DNA of 46,925 nt from Candidatus Avispirillum faecium (GTDB taxonomy: Bacteria; Bacillota; Clostridia; Oscillospirales; CAG-272): NCBI GenBank assembly GCA_904396155.1, contig CAJFOI010000044.1, forward strand, positions 1 through 46,925, read 5' to 3'. Position numbers and translations under genes: made by a program. The first letter of the stretch is position 1; each line of letters begins with the position of its first letter. Shown here piece by piece: positions 23,003 to 31,867 of the stretch. Under the pieces are notes generated by a model. It worked only from the letters and a program-made list of their open reading frames with translations. It was not told the origin of the DNA and did not search any database.

Positions 23003-23359
23003 ATGAAAGCAAGACTTCCCCAGGGCCGGGGCGGCGGCATGGGCAATATGCAGGACATGCTGAAGCAGGCGCAGAAAATGCAGGAGGATATGGCTGCTCT
23101 GCAGGAGGAGCTGGATGCAAAGGAATACGACATCAGCGCCGGCGGCGGTGTGGTAAAGGTAAAGATCAGCGGAAAGATGGAAGTGCGCAGCATTGAGATC
23201 GATCCGGAAATCGTAGACCCGGACGATGTGGAGACACTGCAGGATATTCTGACCGCCGCGGTGAATGAAGCGATCAAAACGGTGACGGACACCAACAACG
23301 AAGAAATGGGAAAAGTCACCGGTGCACTGGGCAGCATGGGGCTGCCGGGAATGATGTGA
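23003..23359 (+). CDS. Nucleoid-associated protein YbaB/EbfC
   Basis: The 118-residue DNA-binding protein follows dnaX by 16 nt and precedes recR by 1 nt, its universal position. A Gly/Arg-rich N-terminus (about 1-13) leads to the long helix NMQDMLKQAQKMQEDMAALQ. The beta hairpin VVKVKISGKMEVRSIEIDPE and the closing helix LQDILTAAVNEAIK come next, then a glycine/methionine tail. GGAGG lies 8 nt before the ATG. The upstream open frame to 22940 overlaps dnaX and is not used. It binds DNA as a dimer and is linked to recombination through recR. Confidence 0.95.
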   Translation: MKARLPQGRGGGMGNMQDMLKQAQKMQEDMAALQEELDAKEYDISAGGGVVKVKISGKMEVRSIEIDPEIVDPDDVETLQDILTAAVNEAIKTVTDTNNEEMGKVTGALGSMGLPGMM

Positions 23360-23360
23360 T

Positions 23361-23981
23361 ATGGCGATCTATCCCGAACAGATTGAACGGCTTTGCGACA
23401 TGTTCCGGCGGCTGGACGGCATCGGCAGAAAAACCGCCATGCGGCTGACGCTGAGTGTGCTGGATCTACCGGCAGAGGACGTAGAAGCCTTTGCCCAGGC
23501 GCTGGTGGCAGCAAAGACGGAAGTGGGCTTTTGCAAGTGCTGCCAGAATATTTCCGCCACAGAACTGTGTCCCATCTGCGCCGCACCGGATCGTGACAGA
23601 AGCACCATCTGCGTGGTAGAGGATTTCCGGGCCGCCATGGCACTGGAAAAAATGAAGGAATACAACGGGCTGTATCACGTGCTCCACGGAGTGATCTCTC
23701 CCATGAAGGGAATCGGGCCGGAAAAACTGAAGATCCGGGAGCTCATCGTCCGTCTGGATGGAAGCGTGTCGGAGGTGATCCTGGCTACCAACCCCACCCC
23801 GGAAGGAGAAACGACGGCGATGTATCTGTCCCGGCTGATCGCTCCGCTGGGTGTGCGCGTGACCCGAATTGCAAACGGTATGCCTGTGGGAGGGGATCTG
23901 GAATATGCAGACGAGATCACCCTGCGGCGGGCTATTGAAGGCCGATACAGTATGGACAGCACAAAAAGCACAGAGCATTAA
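23361..23981 (+). CDS. recR: Recombination mediator protein RecR
   Basis: The 206-residue protein acts with RecF and RecO to load RecA at gaps. All parts are seen in order: helix-hairpin-helix [18 protein letters not shown], a Cys4 zinc finger ([16 protein letters not shown]), the Toprim start [36 protein letters not shown] with EGE/TA, and the Walker-like C-terminus [17 protein letters not shown]. The length is standard apart from a short Ser/Lys tail. It starts 1 nt after ybaB and ends 17 nt before icd, whose ATG has its own GGAGG. Confidence 0.97.
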   Translation: MAIYPEQIERLCDMFRRLDGIGRKTAMRLTLSVLDLPAEDVEAFAQALVAAKTEVGFCKCCQNISATELCPICAAPDRDRSTICVVEDFRAAMALEKMKEYNGLYHVLHGVISPMKGIGPEKLKIRELIVRLDGSVSEVILATNPTPEGETTAMYLSRLIAPLGVRVTRIANGMPVGGDLEYADEITLRRAIEGRYSMDSTKSTEH

Positions 23982-23998
23982 ATATACGGAGGCAAGCT

Positions 23999-25210
23999 AT
24001 GGCAAAAATCAAGATGAAGACTCCCCTGGTGGAGATGGACGGAGACGAGATGACCCGTGTGATCTGGCAGATGATCAAGGACATCCTGATCTGCCCTCAC
24101 GTGGATTTGAAAAGCGAATACTACGACCTGGGTCTGGTATGCAGAAACGACACGAACGACCAGGTTACCATCGATGCTGCCCAGGCAACCAAAAAGTACG
24201 GTGTTGCAGTAAAATGCGCCACCATTACGCCCAATGCGGCCCGGATGCCGGAGTACAATCTGAAAGAAATGTGGAAAAGCCCAAACGGAACCATCCGTGC
24301 GATTTTGGACGGCACGGTGTTCCGTGCGCCCATTCTGGCAAAGGGCATTCACCCCTACATACCCACCTGGACCAAGCCCATCACCATTGCCCGTCATGCA
24401 TATGGGGACGTATATAAGAACACAGAAATGCAGGTAGCCGCGGGAAGCAAGTGCGAGCTGGTGTGTACGGATACTCAGGGCAAGGAAACACGGCAGCTGA
24501 TCCATACCTTTGACGGAGCAGGCGTCGTACAGGGCACGCACAACACCGACCGGTCCATCTCCAGCTTTGCCCGCAGCTGTTTCAACTACGCGCTGGACAC
24601 AAAGCAGGACCTGTGGTTTGCCACAAAGGATACCATTTCCAAGAAATACGATCACCGGTTCAAGGATATTTTTGCAGAAATCTTTGAAAAAGAATACAAA
24701 GAAAAATTTGACGCACTGGGAATTGAATATTTCTACACTCTCATTGACGACGCAGTGTCCCGCGTCATCCGCAGCAGCGGCGGATACATCTGGGCGTGCA
24801 AAAACTATGACGGCGACGTGATGAGCGACATGATCGCCACCGCCTACGGCAGCCTGGGCATGATGACCAGTGTGCTGGTGTCTCCCGATGGCGCATACGA
24901 ATATGAGGCGGCACATGGCACGGTACAGCGGCACTACTACAAACATCTGAAGGGAGAGAAGACCTCCACCAACAGTGTAGCTACCATCTTTGCCTGGTCC
25001 GGCGCACTGCGCAAGCGGGGAGAGCTGGACGGACTGCCCGCGCTTTGCAACTATGCGGACAAGCTGGAAAAGGCCACCCTCGCCACCATTGAGGACGGTG
25101 TAATGACCGGAGATCTGTACGTGTTGTCCACGTTGGAAAACAAACGCAAGGTATATACGGAAGAATTCTTGGAGGAAATCGGAAAACGGTTAGACGATCT
25201 GCTCAGATAA
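23999..25210 (+). CDS. icd: Isocitrate dehydrogenase (NADP), eukaryotic-like type
   Basis: The 403-residue enzyme converts isocitrate to 2-oxoglutarate in the cytosol. It belongs to the homodimeric subfamily shared with eukaryotes (type II IDH), not the E. coli-like form. It starts [20 protein letters not shown], then shows [31 protein letters not shown], the [20 protein letters not shown] helix and the [10 protein letters not shown] cofactor-site segment. GGAGG precedes the ATG. No citrate synthase or aconitase gene is nearby, so it stands at the end of the dnaX operon or is transcribed alone. A paired repeat follows. Confidence 0.95.
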   Translation: MAKIKMKTPLVEMDGDEMTRVIWQMIKDILICPHVDLKSEYYDLGLVCRNDTNDQVTIDAAQATKKYGVAVKCATITPNAARMPEYNLKEMWKSPNGTIRAILDGTVFRAPILAKGIHPYIPTWTKPITIARHAYGDVYKNTEMQVAAGSKCELVCTDTQGKETRQLIHTFDGAGVVQGTHNTDRSISSFARSCFNYALDTKQDLWFATKDTISKKYDHRFKDIFAEIFEKEYKEKFDALGIEYFYTLIDDAVSRVIRSSGGYIWACKNYDGDVMSDMIATAYGSLGMMTSVLVSPDGAYEYEAAHGTVQRHYYKHLKGEKTSTNSVATIFAWSGALRKRGELDGLPALCNYADKLEKATLATIEDGVMTGDLYVLSTLENKRKVYTEEFLEEIGKRLDDLLR

Positions 25211-25217
25211 GAGAAGA

Positions 25218-25273
25218 ACAACCCCTCAGTCAGCTTACGCTGACAGCTCCCCTTACACAGGGGAGCCTTTTTA
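25218..25273. repeat. Palindromic intergenic repeat, copy R4
   Basis: The copy starts ACAACCCCTCAGTCAGC and ends GGGGAGCCTTTTTA. It holds two stem-loops, GTCAGC-TTAC-GCTGAC and CTCCCC-TTACACA-GGGGAG, and ends in a T-run, so it can also terminate icd. Confidence 0.85.
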
Positions 25274-25325
25274 TTTGTCTTATGATAAAAGCCCCTTTCA
25301 CAGGAGCTTTTTGATTTCTCTTTTT

Positions 25326-25381
25326 GCCTCCCCTGTGTAAGGGGAGGTGAGTTTTGCTTTGCAAAACTCGGAGGGGTTGTA
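25326..25381. repeat. Palindromic intergenic repeat, copy R5 (inverted to R4)
   Basis: The copy is GCCTCCCCTGTGTAAGGGGA up to GGAGGGGTTGT, with an inner GAGTTTTGC-TTT-GCAAAACTC hairpin. Its loop TGTGTAA is the complement of the TTACACA loop of R4, and the two form a long inverted pair across 25218-25381. The centre holds a further hairpin-like AAAGCCCCTTTCACAGGAGCTTTTT. Confidence 0.85.
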
Positions 25382-25409
25382 AAACACACCCCTCCCATTC
25401 AAAATCACA

Positions 25410-26828
25410 TCAAATCGTAACGACCTTCAGCGTATTTGTCGTGCCGTTCACATTCAGCGGCACACCGCCGGTGATCACCACTGTGTCTCCTTTTGCCACC
25501 GCATCGATCTGCTTTGCACAGTCGATGGCATGACGGAACAGGCTGTCCGTATCCTTCTGATCCAGCGCGATCACCGGATGGACGCCCCAGGACATGGAGA
25601 GCTGCTGATAGGTCTTCTCCTCGGGAGTTGCAGCCACAATGGTCTCCAGTGGGCGGAATTTGGACACCAGCCTTGCGGTATAACCGGACTGAGTCACGGC
25701 GATGATCGCCTTGGCATGCAGATCCCGCGCTGTTGTGCAGGCGGCGTCACAAATGGCATTTGTGGTATCTTCGTCATCCACCTCATAGTTGATATTGGAA
25801 TATACATGCATGTCAAACGCATCCTGCTCCGCCTGCTGCGCGATCTTGGACATGACCTCAACCACATGCGGCGGGTCGATCCCCATAGCCGTCTCTCCGG
25901 AAAGCATTACCGCGCTGGTGCCGTCAAACACCGCATTGGCCACATCTGAAATCTCCGCACGGGTAGGCGTCATGCTGCTGATCATAGACTCCAGCATCTG
26001 CGTAGCGGTGATGACAATTTTGCCCGCCCGATAACATTTTTTGATAAACTGTTTTTGTATGCCGGGCAGTTTTTCAAAATCCACTTCTACACCCATGTCG
26101 CCTCTGGCGACCATGATCCCGTCAGAGACCTCCAGAATCCGGTCGAAGTTTTGCACCCCCTGCATATTTTCAATTTTGGAAATGATCTTAATCCTGTGGC
26201 CCCCGTTGTAATCCAAAAATTTCCGCAGCGCGATCACGTCTTCCCGACTGCGCACAAAGGAAGCCGCTACGAAATCCACATCGTTTTCAATCCCGAAAAT
26301 CACATCTGCCTTGTCTGCTTCACTCAGATACGGCATATCGATGGGGAAGTTGGGAATGTTGATCGATTTTCTGTTTTTGATGGCCCCGTCTGTGTCCACA
26401 CGGCAGATGATATCTGTCTCCGTGGTTTCCATCACCGTAAAGGAGATGCGCCCGTCGTCCAAAAGGATCCGTGTGCCTGGTGTCAATTGCCCGGGCAGAG
26501 GAGGATACGTGATGGACACCTCTTTTTCATCTCCCTCCACCTCTCTGGAGGTAAAAACATAGGTGTCCCCGGCATGCACCACGGCACTTCCGTTCTTCAG
26601 TGTTTTGATCCGTATCTCCGGTCCCTTTGTATCCAGCATCACTGCAGCGGACATATGCATTTGATCCCGCACAGCGCGAAATCGCTCTATGGTTTTTTTG
26701 TGCTCCTCATGAGATCCATGGGAAAAGTTCAGCCGCGCCACATTCATGCCTGCACGCAGCATTTTCCGCATGGTTTTTTCGTTATTGCTTGCCGGTCCCA
26801 GCGTACATACGATTTTCGTTTTCCGCAT
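25410..26828 (-). CDS. pyk: Pyruvate kinase
   Basis: The 472-residue glycolytic enzyme converts PEP and ADP to pyruvate and ATP. It shows MRKTKIVCTLGPAS, NFSHGSHEEHKKTIE, the active-site IISKIENMQGV and MVARGDMGVEVDF loops, and ITATQMLESMI. It ends without the extra PEP-utiliser-like domain found in bacilli, so it is the short form. Start 26828 gives the family N-terminus and has CAGGG 7 nt upstream; an in-frame ATG at 26849 is the alternative. It has its own consensus promoter and is divergent from fba, so two glycolysis genes share one intergenic region. Confidence 0.96.
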   Translation of the reverse strand: MRKTKIVCTLGPASNNEKTMRKMLRAGMNVARLNFSHGSHEEHKKTIERFRAVRDQMHMSAAVMLDTKGPEIRIKTLKNGSAVVHAGDTYVFTSREVEGDEKEVSITYPPLPGQLTPGTRILLDDGRISFTVMETTETDIICRVDTDGAIKNRKSINIPNFPIDMPYLSEADKADVIFGIENDVDFVAASFVRSREDVIALRKFLDYNGGHRIKIISKIENMQGVQNFDRILEVSDGIMVARGDMGVEVDFEKLPGIQKQFIKKCYRAGKIVITATQMLESMISSMTPTRAEISDVANAVFDGTSAVMLSGETAMGIDPPHVVEVMSKIAQQAEQDAFDMHVYSNINYEVDDEDTTNAICDAACTTARDLHAKAIIAVTQSGYTARLVSKFRPLETIVAATPEEKTYQQLSMSWGVHPVIALDQKDTDSLFRHAIDCAKQIDAVAKGDTVVITGGVPLNVNGTTNTLKVVTI

Positions 26829-26884
26829 TTTTTGCCCTGCCTTTCTCATCGCAAACCTGAAAGATCCAAATTTTCCCGTTTAAT

Positions 26885-26913
26885 ATAGTATTACAAGAAA
26901 TCCCGCTTGTCAA
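26885..26913 (-). promoter_or_regulatory. Sigma-A promoter for pyk
   Basis: On the minus strand a perfect TTGACA (26913-26908) and TACTAT (26890-26885) are separated by 17 nt, about 55 nt before the pyk start. Confidence 0.8.
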
Positions 26914-26978
26914 TTGTATTTTTGTCTCAATTTTTCGGCAAAGTTAAATTTTCCCTTATGCTTTTTGCAAAGATCGGC

Positions 26979-26990
26979 TCCCCCGGGGGA
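26979..26990. promoter_or_regulatory. 12-bp GC-rich palindrome between pyk and fba promoters
   Basis: TCCCCCGGGGGA is a perfect palindrome lying 19 nt upstream of the fba -35 box, in an otherwise AT-rich region. A T-run follows on the plus strand, but no plus-strand gene precedes it to need a terminator. An operator shared by the two glycolytic genes is possible. Confidence 0.4.
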
Positions 26991-27008
26991 TTTTTCTGTC
27001 CGAAAGGC

Positions 27009-27037
27009 TTGATTTTGCAGCGAGCCCGGTATATAAT
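27009..27037 (+). promoter_or_regulatory. Sigma-A promoter for fba
   Basis: TTGATT (27009-27014) and a perfect TATAAT (27032-27037) are separated by 17 nt, with a leader of about 32 nt to the fba start. Confidence 0.8.
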
Positions 27038-27075
27038 GAGGAAAGAAATATATATGTGCGAAAAGGAGTGTGCAA

Positions 27076-27939
27076 ATGTTAGTCAATGCGAAAGAAATGC
27101 TGGTAAAGGCAAAGGCCGGCAAATATGCGGTAGGTCAGTTCAATATCAACAACCTGGAATGGACAAAGGCTGTCCTGGAAACAGCACAGGAGCTGAGCAG
27201 TCCTGTGATCCTCGGCGTATCCGCCGGTGCCGGCAAGTATATGTGCGGGTTCAAAACGGTGGCAGCGATGGTAGACGCAATGGTGGACAGTCTGGGAATT
27301 ACAGTGCCTGTTGCGCTCCACTTGGATCACGGCACCTATGAGGACTGCTACAAGTGTATCGAAGCCGGATTCTCCTCCATCATGTTTGATGGCTCTCACT
27401 ATCCTATTGAGGAAAACATCGCCAAAACAAAGGAACTGGTAGACGTTTGCGCACAGAAAGGCCTTTCTCTGGAAGCAGAAGTGGGCGCCATCGGCGGCGA
27501 GGAAGACGGTGTCGTGGGAATGGGTGAATGCGCAAACCCTGACGAGTGTAAAATGATCGCCGATCTGGGCGTGACGATGCTTGCTGCTGGCATCGGCAAC
27601 ATCCACGGGAAATATCCTGCAAACTGGGCGGGCCTTTCCTTTGAAACCCTGGACGCCATCCAGCAGAAAACCGGGGACATGCCTCTGGTGCTTCACGGCG
27701 GCACAGGAATCCCCGCAGACATGATCAAAAAGGCTATTTCTCTGGGTGTTGCAAAGATCAATGTGAACACGGAATGTCAGATCGCCTTTACGGCTGCTGT
27801 ACGCAAGTACATTGAGGAAGGCAAGGATCTCCAAGGCAAGGGATTCGATCCAAGAAAGCTCCTGGCGCCCGGCACCCAGGCAATCAAAGACACTGTGAAG
27901 GAAAAAATGGAACTCTTTGGTTCTGTAAATAAAGCGTAA
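27076..27939 (+). CDS. fba: Fructose-1,6-bisphosphate aldolase, class II
   Basis: The 287-residue zinc aldolase cleaves fructose-1,6-bisphosphate to GAP and DHAP. The motifs are VGQFNINNLEWTKAVLE, the zinc-site VALHLDHGTYEDC, SSIMFDGSHYPIEENI, LEAEVGAIGGEEDG, the GNIHGKY zinc ligand and LHGGTGIP. ATG 27076 has AAAAGGAG 7 nt upstream; the GTG at 27070 is inferior. It could be a tagatose-type aldolase by sequence alone, since class II subtypes overlap, but the SHYPIEENI variant and the pyk/eno neighbours favour Fba. A terminator follows. Confidence 0.94.
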   Translation: MLVNAKEMLVKAKAGKYAVGQFNINNLEWTKAVLETAQELSSPVILGVSAGAGKYMCGFKTVAAMVDAMVDSLGITVPVALHLDHGTYEDCYKCIEAGFSSIMFDGSHYPIEENIAKTKELVDVCAQKGLSLEAEVGAIGGEEDGVVGMGECANPDECKMIADLGVTMLAAGIGNIHGKYPANWAGLSFETLDAIQQKTGDMPLVLHGGTGIPADMIKKAISLGVAKINVNTECQIAFTAAVRKYIEEGKDLQGKGFDPRKLLAPGTQAIKDTVKEKMELFGSVNKA

Positions 27940-27950
27940 TGCGAGAAAAG

Positions 27951-27978
27951 AAAAGGTCTCCTCAGGGAGACCTTTTTT
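27951..27978. terminator. Bidirectional terminator between fba and eno
   Basis: AAAAGGTCTCC pairs with GGAGACCTTTT across a 4-nt loop, ending in a run of T. The two genes converge here. Confidence 0.92.
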
Positions 27979-29250
27979 CTATTTTTCCTCGCTGCCGTAC
28001 ACCGCCGCACTGCCCAACTGTGCCTCTATGCGCAAGAGACGATTGTATTTCGCCACACGCTCACTGCGGCAAGGAGCGCCGCACTTGATATAGCCCGCGT
28101 TCACGCCCACCGCAATGTCTGCGATGCTGGTGTCCTCCGTTTCCCCGGACCGGTGAGAAAGGATCGTTCGATACCCATTTTCCTGCGCTATGCGAATGAC
28201 CTCCAATGTCTCCGACAAAGTCCCGATCTGATTGGGCTTGATCAATATCGCATTCCCCGCACCCTGGAGGATTCCCTGACACAGACGCTTTTTGCTTGTC
28301 ACAAACAAATCGTCCCCTACAAGTGCCATACGGCCGCCCAGGCGCAACGTCATCTGGATCCACCCTGCAAAGTCATCTTCTCCAAGACCGTCCTCCAGGG
28401 AAACAATGGGGTATTTTTCGCCGAGTGCATTCCATTTATCGATGAGTTGTTCCCCGGTCATTCGGATTCCAGCCTTGGGAAGGGCATACCCGTCTTTGTC
28501 CGCCCACTCGCTTGCCGCCGCATCCAGCGCAATCTTTACCTGTTCTGTCGTATACCCGGCTTTTTCAATTGCCGCGATCAGGTAATCCAACGCCTCTTCT
28601 TCCCCGGACAGATCCGGTGCATATCCTCCCTCGTCACCTACGCCCACCGACTTGCCGTCTTTTTTCAGGATGTCTCCAAGAGCGTGGTAGATCTCACTTC
28701 CCGCACACAGCGCCTGAGAAAAACTGCAAAATCCCTGAGGCACAATCATGAATTCCTGTACATCCAAATTGTTGGATGCGTGCGCGCCTCCATTGAGCAC
28801 ATTCATCATAGGAACCGGCAGACGTACCGCCTGTATGCCGCCGATGTACCGATAAAGAGGCAGCCTTGCCGCCTGTGCTCCCGCCTTTGCCGCGGCCAGA
28901 GAAACTGCAAGCATCGCATTGGCCCCTAAATTGGACTTGTCCTCCGTATCGTCCAGCTGCAGCAGTCTGCGGTCCAATCCACACTGGTTCAATGCACATC
29001 CGGAAAGTGCCGGAGAAATGACACTGTTTACATGATCTGCCGCATGAAGCGTCCCCTTCCCCCCATAACGCTTTGGATCTCCATCCCGCAATTCCAGGGC
29101 TTCATACTTTCCCGTAGAGGCTCCGGAGGGTACGGCGGCAGAACCTCCTGTTCCGTCCTCCAGCAATACTGCCGCTTCTACCGTGGGATTTCCTCTGGAA
29201 TCCAATATTTCCTCTGCACACACGCTCCTGATTTTTACCGGAAACGCCAT
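27979..29250 (-). CDS. eno: Enolase
   Basis: The 423-residue enolase converts 2-phosphoglycerate to PEP. It shows [18 protein letters not shown], the mobile loop [37 protein letters not shown], the [10 protein letters not shown] motif, [22 protein letters not shown] and [18 protein letters not shown]. The C-terminal [15 protein letters not shown] replaces the usual KTGAPSRSER with Cys at two positions, a mild oddity. The ATG has AAAGGCGGA upstream. It is a few residues shorter than typical (about 430). The divergent LysM-GH18 gene starts about 180 nt away. Confidence 0.96.
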   Translation of the reverse strand: MAFPVKIRSVCAEEILDSRGNPTVEAAVLLEDGTGGSAAVPSGASTGKYEALELRDGDPKRYGGKGTLHAADHVNSVISPALSGCALNQCGLDRRLLQLDDTEDKSNLGANAMLAVSLAAAKAGAQAARLPLYRYIGGIQAVRLPVPMMNVLNGGAHASNNLDVQEFMIVPQGFCSFSQALCAGSEIYHALGDILKKDGKSVGVGDEGGYAPDLSGEEEALDYLIAAIEKAGYTTEQVKIALDAAASEWADKDGYALPKAGIRMTGEQLIDKWNALGEKYPIVSLEDGLGEDDFAGWIQMTLRLGGRMALVGDDLFVTSKKRLCQGILQGAGNAILIKPNQIGTLSETLEVIRIAQENGYRTILSHRSGETEDTSIADIAVGVNAGYIKCGAPCRSERVAKYNRLLRIEAQLGSAAVYGSEEK

Positions 29251-29346
29251 TTTATCATCCGCCTTTCTTTTGCTGTAGCCGCCTTATGCATTTGGGCCTG
29301 CTTTTCCTAAGTATGCCCTGACCAACACAAATTTATTCCTTATTTG

Positions 29347-29376
29347 GTGACAAATGCAAAAGAAAAGGCATATACT
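29347..29376 (+). promoter_or_regulatory. Promoter of the LysM-GH18 gene with sporulation-like -10
   Basis: CATATACT (29369-29376) matches a sigma-E/sigma-K -10 (CATA-N3-T), with AC (29350-29351) 17 nt upstream. A sigma-A reading is also available: GTGACA (29347-29352), 18 nt, TATACT. The YaaH homologue of Bacillus is a sigma-E gene, so the sporulation reading has family support. Confidence 0.45.
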
Positions 29377-29431
29377 GCATTGAAAGAACGCCTGTGCATA
29401 CAACAAGGCGCAAAGAGAGGAATACAGATCT

Positions 29432-30730
29432 ATGATGACAATTTATACGGTTCAGCCGGGGGACACCGTCGGCTCCATCGCAGAAAGATTCGAAGTCCCC
29501 CAATCCCTTATCGTTACTACCAACGATTTAAAGGATCCGGAAAAACTCAGCGTAGGCCAGTCTCTGATAATCCAATTTCCCGAGCAGACCTACACCGTCG
29601 AAGAAGGAGACACGCTGCAATGGATCGCCAGAGGATTTAGCACCACCGTAGACGCGCTGCAGCGAAACAATCCCCAGCTAAAGGGGCGGGAAACCATCTA
29701 TCCCGGACAGACGCTGGTGATCTCCTACGGACAGCCCCCCTTGGGAGAGATCCGTGTGACCGGCTTTGCCTACCCCTACATATCTGATGATGTCTTATAC
29801 CGTACCCTGCCCTACCTCACTTATCTATCTATTTTTTCCTATGGCCTCAATCCCGACGGAACGCTGGTTCCTCCGGAAGGCGGCGGAGACCAGCAGCTGG
29901 TAGATGCAGCGGTAGACGGCGGCGTGGTCCCCCTCTTGGTGCTCACTTCCCTCACCGCCGACGGGACTTTCTCCAATGAGCTGATCAATACAATCCTCGC
30001 GGATCCCGCGCTGCAGCAAAAGGTGATCGCAAACACGGTAGAAACAGTAAAGCGCATGGGATACGGCGGTGTAGATGTGGACTTTGAATATATCTCTCCC
30101 CAATATGCGCAGGCCTATGCGGACTTTGTCCGTGACTTGAAAAGTGCGCTGGGCGAAGAATATACCGTCCTCACCGATCTGGCGCCGAAAACCTCTGCCG
30201 ATCAGCCGGAACTGCTGTACGCAGGGCACAATTATGCCGCCCTGGGACAGGCGGCGGACGACGTACTGCTGATGACCTACGAATGGGGATACCAGTTTGG
30301 ACCTCCACTGCCCGTCTCCCCCATCGACCAGGTACGCCGTGTAATTGAATATGCCCTGACCGAGATCCCGGCTGAGAAGATTTCCATAGGAATTCCCACT
30401 TACGGCTACGATTGGACCCTGCCCTTTGAAAGGGGAAGTGCGGCCGAGCCCCTCTCCTCCCAGGAAGCAGTCGCCAGAGCCTATGACAAAAAAGCACAGA
30501 TCCAGTATGACACGCTGGCACAGGCGCCCTATTACACATACTGGCAGCGGGATCCAAACGGCATCCCCCGGGAGCACATTGTATGGTTTCAGGATGCCAG
30601 GAGCGCGGATGCCCTTTTGCGTCTGGTACAGGAATACGGTCTGAATGGGGCGGGAATATGGAATATCATGCGCTGGTTCCCCCAGGTATGGGCCGTCCTC
30701 AATCAGCTGTATACAATACGAAAGGAATAA
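29432..30730 (+). CDS. Spore cortex-lytic N-acetylglucosaminidase, LysM2-GH18 (YaaH/SleL-like)
   Basis: The 432-residue protein has no signal peptide, as is normal for spore-coat SleL/YaaH proteins. Two LysM domains come first: IYTVQPGDTVGSIAERF (about 3-48) and TYTVEEGDTLQWIARGF (about 51-96). A GH18 barrel follows (about 105-430) with the catalytic line YGGVDVDFEYIS, whose final Glu is the acid/base. GAGAGG sits 11 nt before ATG 29432. It cleaves cortex muramic-lactam peptidoglycan fragments in spore germination. A candidate sporulation promoter lies upstream and repeat copy R6 follows. Confidence 0.9.
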   Translation: MMTIYTVQPGDTVGSIAERFEVPQSLIVTTNDLKDPEKLSVGQSLIIQFPEQTYTVEEGDTLQWIARGFSTTVDALQRNNPQLKGRETIYPGQTLVISYGQPPLGEIRVTGFAYPYISDDVLYRTLPYLTYLSIFSYGLNPDGTLVPPEGGGDQQLVDAAVDGGVVPLLVLTSLTADGTFSNELINTILADPALQQKVIANTVETVKRMGYGGVDVDFEYISPQYAQAYADFVRDLKSALGEEYTVLTDLAPKTSADQPELLYAGHNYAALGQAADDVLLMTYEWGYQFGPPLPVSPIDQVRRVIEYALTEIPAEKISIGIPTYGYDWTLPFERGSAAEPLSSQEAVARAYDKKAQIQYDTLAQAPYYTYWQRDPNGIPREHIVWFQDARSADALLRLVQEYGLNGAGIWNIMRWFPQVWAVLNQLYTIRKE

Positions 30731-30746
30731 TCTGCCACAACTTCAA

Positions 30747-30818
30747 ACAACCCCCCGCGGGTTCACCGCAGCACCTCCCCGGCATCTCTTACGGAGTTGC
30801 ACCACAGGGGAGGCTTTT
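30747..30818. repeat. Palindromic intergenic repeat, copy R6
   Basis: The copy is ACAACCCCCCGCGGG up to CAGGGGAGGCTTTT, with the same end motifs as R1-R5 and R7. CCGCGGGTTCACCGC forms the first stem-loop, and CCTCCCC pairs with GGGGAGG across a longer loop. It ends in TTTT, so it may act as terminator for the LysM-GH18 gene. Confidence 0.75.
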
Positions 30819-30922
30819 CCTGTCAAAAACAGCACTGTACTACTCCATTAGTACAAAGACAAACCTGCAATTGTAAATTTTTTGTAAACAAAACCATCCT
30901 TCTCGCACAAGCTTTTAATTTA

Positions 30923-30931
30923 TGCTAAAAT
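30923..30931 (+). promoter_or_regulatory. Extended -10 promoter for rpsB-tsf
   Basis: TGC-TAAAAT (TAAAAT 30926-30931) is an extended -10, about 130 nt before the rpsB start. The -35 region is weak. Confidence 0.5.
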
Positions 30932-30978
30932 ATGTAAACATGCGCAAAGCATATAAAAACACACATGTGGCTGGATGA

Positions 30979-31020
30979 AACTGCCGGTTGCCTTTAGAAA
31001 TACTTCTGAAGGCTGCAGTT
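30979..31020 (+). promoter_or_regulatory. Stem-loop in the rpsB leader, possible S2 autoregulatory site
   Basis: AACTGC (30979-30984) pairs with GCAGTT (31015-31020), and an inner GCCTTTAGAA/TTCTGAAGGC stem encloses a short loop. It lies 40 nt upstream of the rpsB start. Ribosomal protein leaders often bind their own product; no established S2 leader consensus for this group is claimed. Confidence 0.45.
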
Positions 31021-31059
31021 CGTTGCCCATGGTGGAAAAAACCAAAGGAGGACATCTTT

Positions 31060-31818
31060 ATGTCTGTTGTAACCATCAAACAGCTTCTTGAAGCAGGTGT
31101 ACACTTCGGCCATCACACAAGACGCTGGAACCCCAAAATGGCCGAATATATCTTCACCGAAAGAAACGGCATTTACATCATCGACCTGCAGAAGACCATC
31201 AAGAAGTTCGATGAAGCGTACATGTTTATCCGTCAGGTATCGGAAGAAGGCGGAAAAGTGCTGTTTGTCGGCACGAAAAAGCAGGCATCCGATACGATCC
31301 GCGAGGAAGCGGAGCGTTGCGGCCAGTACTATGTCAACGTACGCTGGCTGGGAGGCATGCTCACCAACTACAAAACCATCCGCTCCAGCATCGCAAGGCT
31401 GAACAGCCTGGAAAAGATGCAGGAGGACGGCACCTTTGACATGCTGCCCAAAAAGGAAGTCGCAAAACTGCAAAAAGAAATGATGATTTTGGAGCGCAAC
31501 CTGGGCGGTATCAAAACCATGGACGGACTGCCGGACGCAATTTTCATTGTCGATCCCCGCAAAGAGCACAACGCTGTGCTGGAAGCAAAGAAGCTGGGCA
31601 TCCCCGTAGTCGCCATCGTAGATACCAACTGCGATCCCGACGATGCAGACTACGTAATTCCCGGAAATGACGACGCAATCCGTGCAATTCGTCTGATCTC
31701 CTCTGTTCTGGCGGACGCCGTGATCGAAGGAAAACAGGGCGAACAGACAGAAGAAGCAGCCGTTGAAAAAGAAGAAGCTGAAGAAGCAGAAGAGGCAGAG
31801 GCGGCCGCAGCCGAGTGA
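31060..31818 (+). CDS. rpsB: 30S ribosomal protein S2
   Basis: The 252-residue protein starts [20 protein letters not shown] with AGGAGG upstream, then shows [38 protein letters not shown], the [20 protein letters not shown] motif and [11 protein letters not shown]. The last about 25 residues are an acidic Glu/Ala tail, longer than in most S2 proteins but common in clostridia. An open frame extends upstream to 30988 through the leader hairpin and is not translated. rpsB-tsf is the standard pair. Confidence 0.98.
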   Translation: MSVVTIKQLLEAGVHFGHHTRRWNPKMAEYIFTERNGIYIIDLQKTIKKFDEAYMFIRQVSEEGGKVLFVGTKKQASDTIREEAERCGQYYVNVRWLGGMLTNYKTIRSSIARLNSLEKMQEDGTFDMLPKKEVAKLQKEMMILERNLGGIKTMDGLPDAIFIVDPRKEHNAVLEAKKLGIPVVAIVDTNCDPDDADYVIPGNDDAIRAIRLISSVLADAVIEGKQGEQTEEAAVEKEEAEEAEEAEAAAAE

Positions 31819-31867
31819 TCGTCGCGGGTATTCAAATTTTGAGTCAATGAAAGGAATGATATAAATC

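Noticed and set aside
23869-24417. Plus-strand frame of 182 codons over recR-icd
   Set aside because: Out of frame with both known genes and rich in shadow-type residues.
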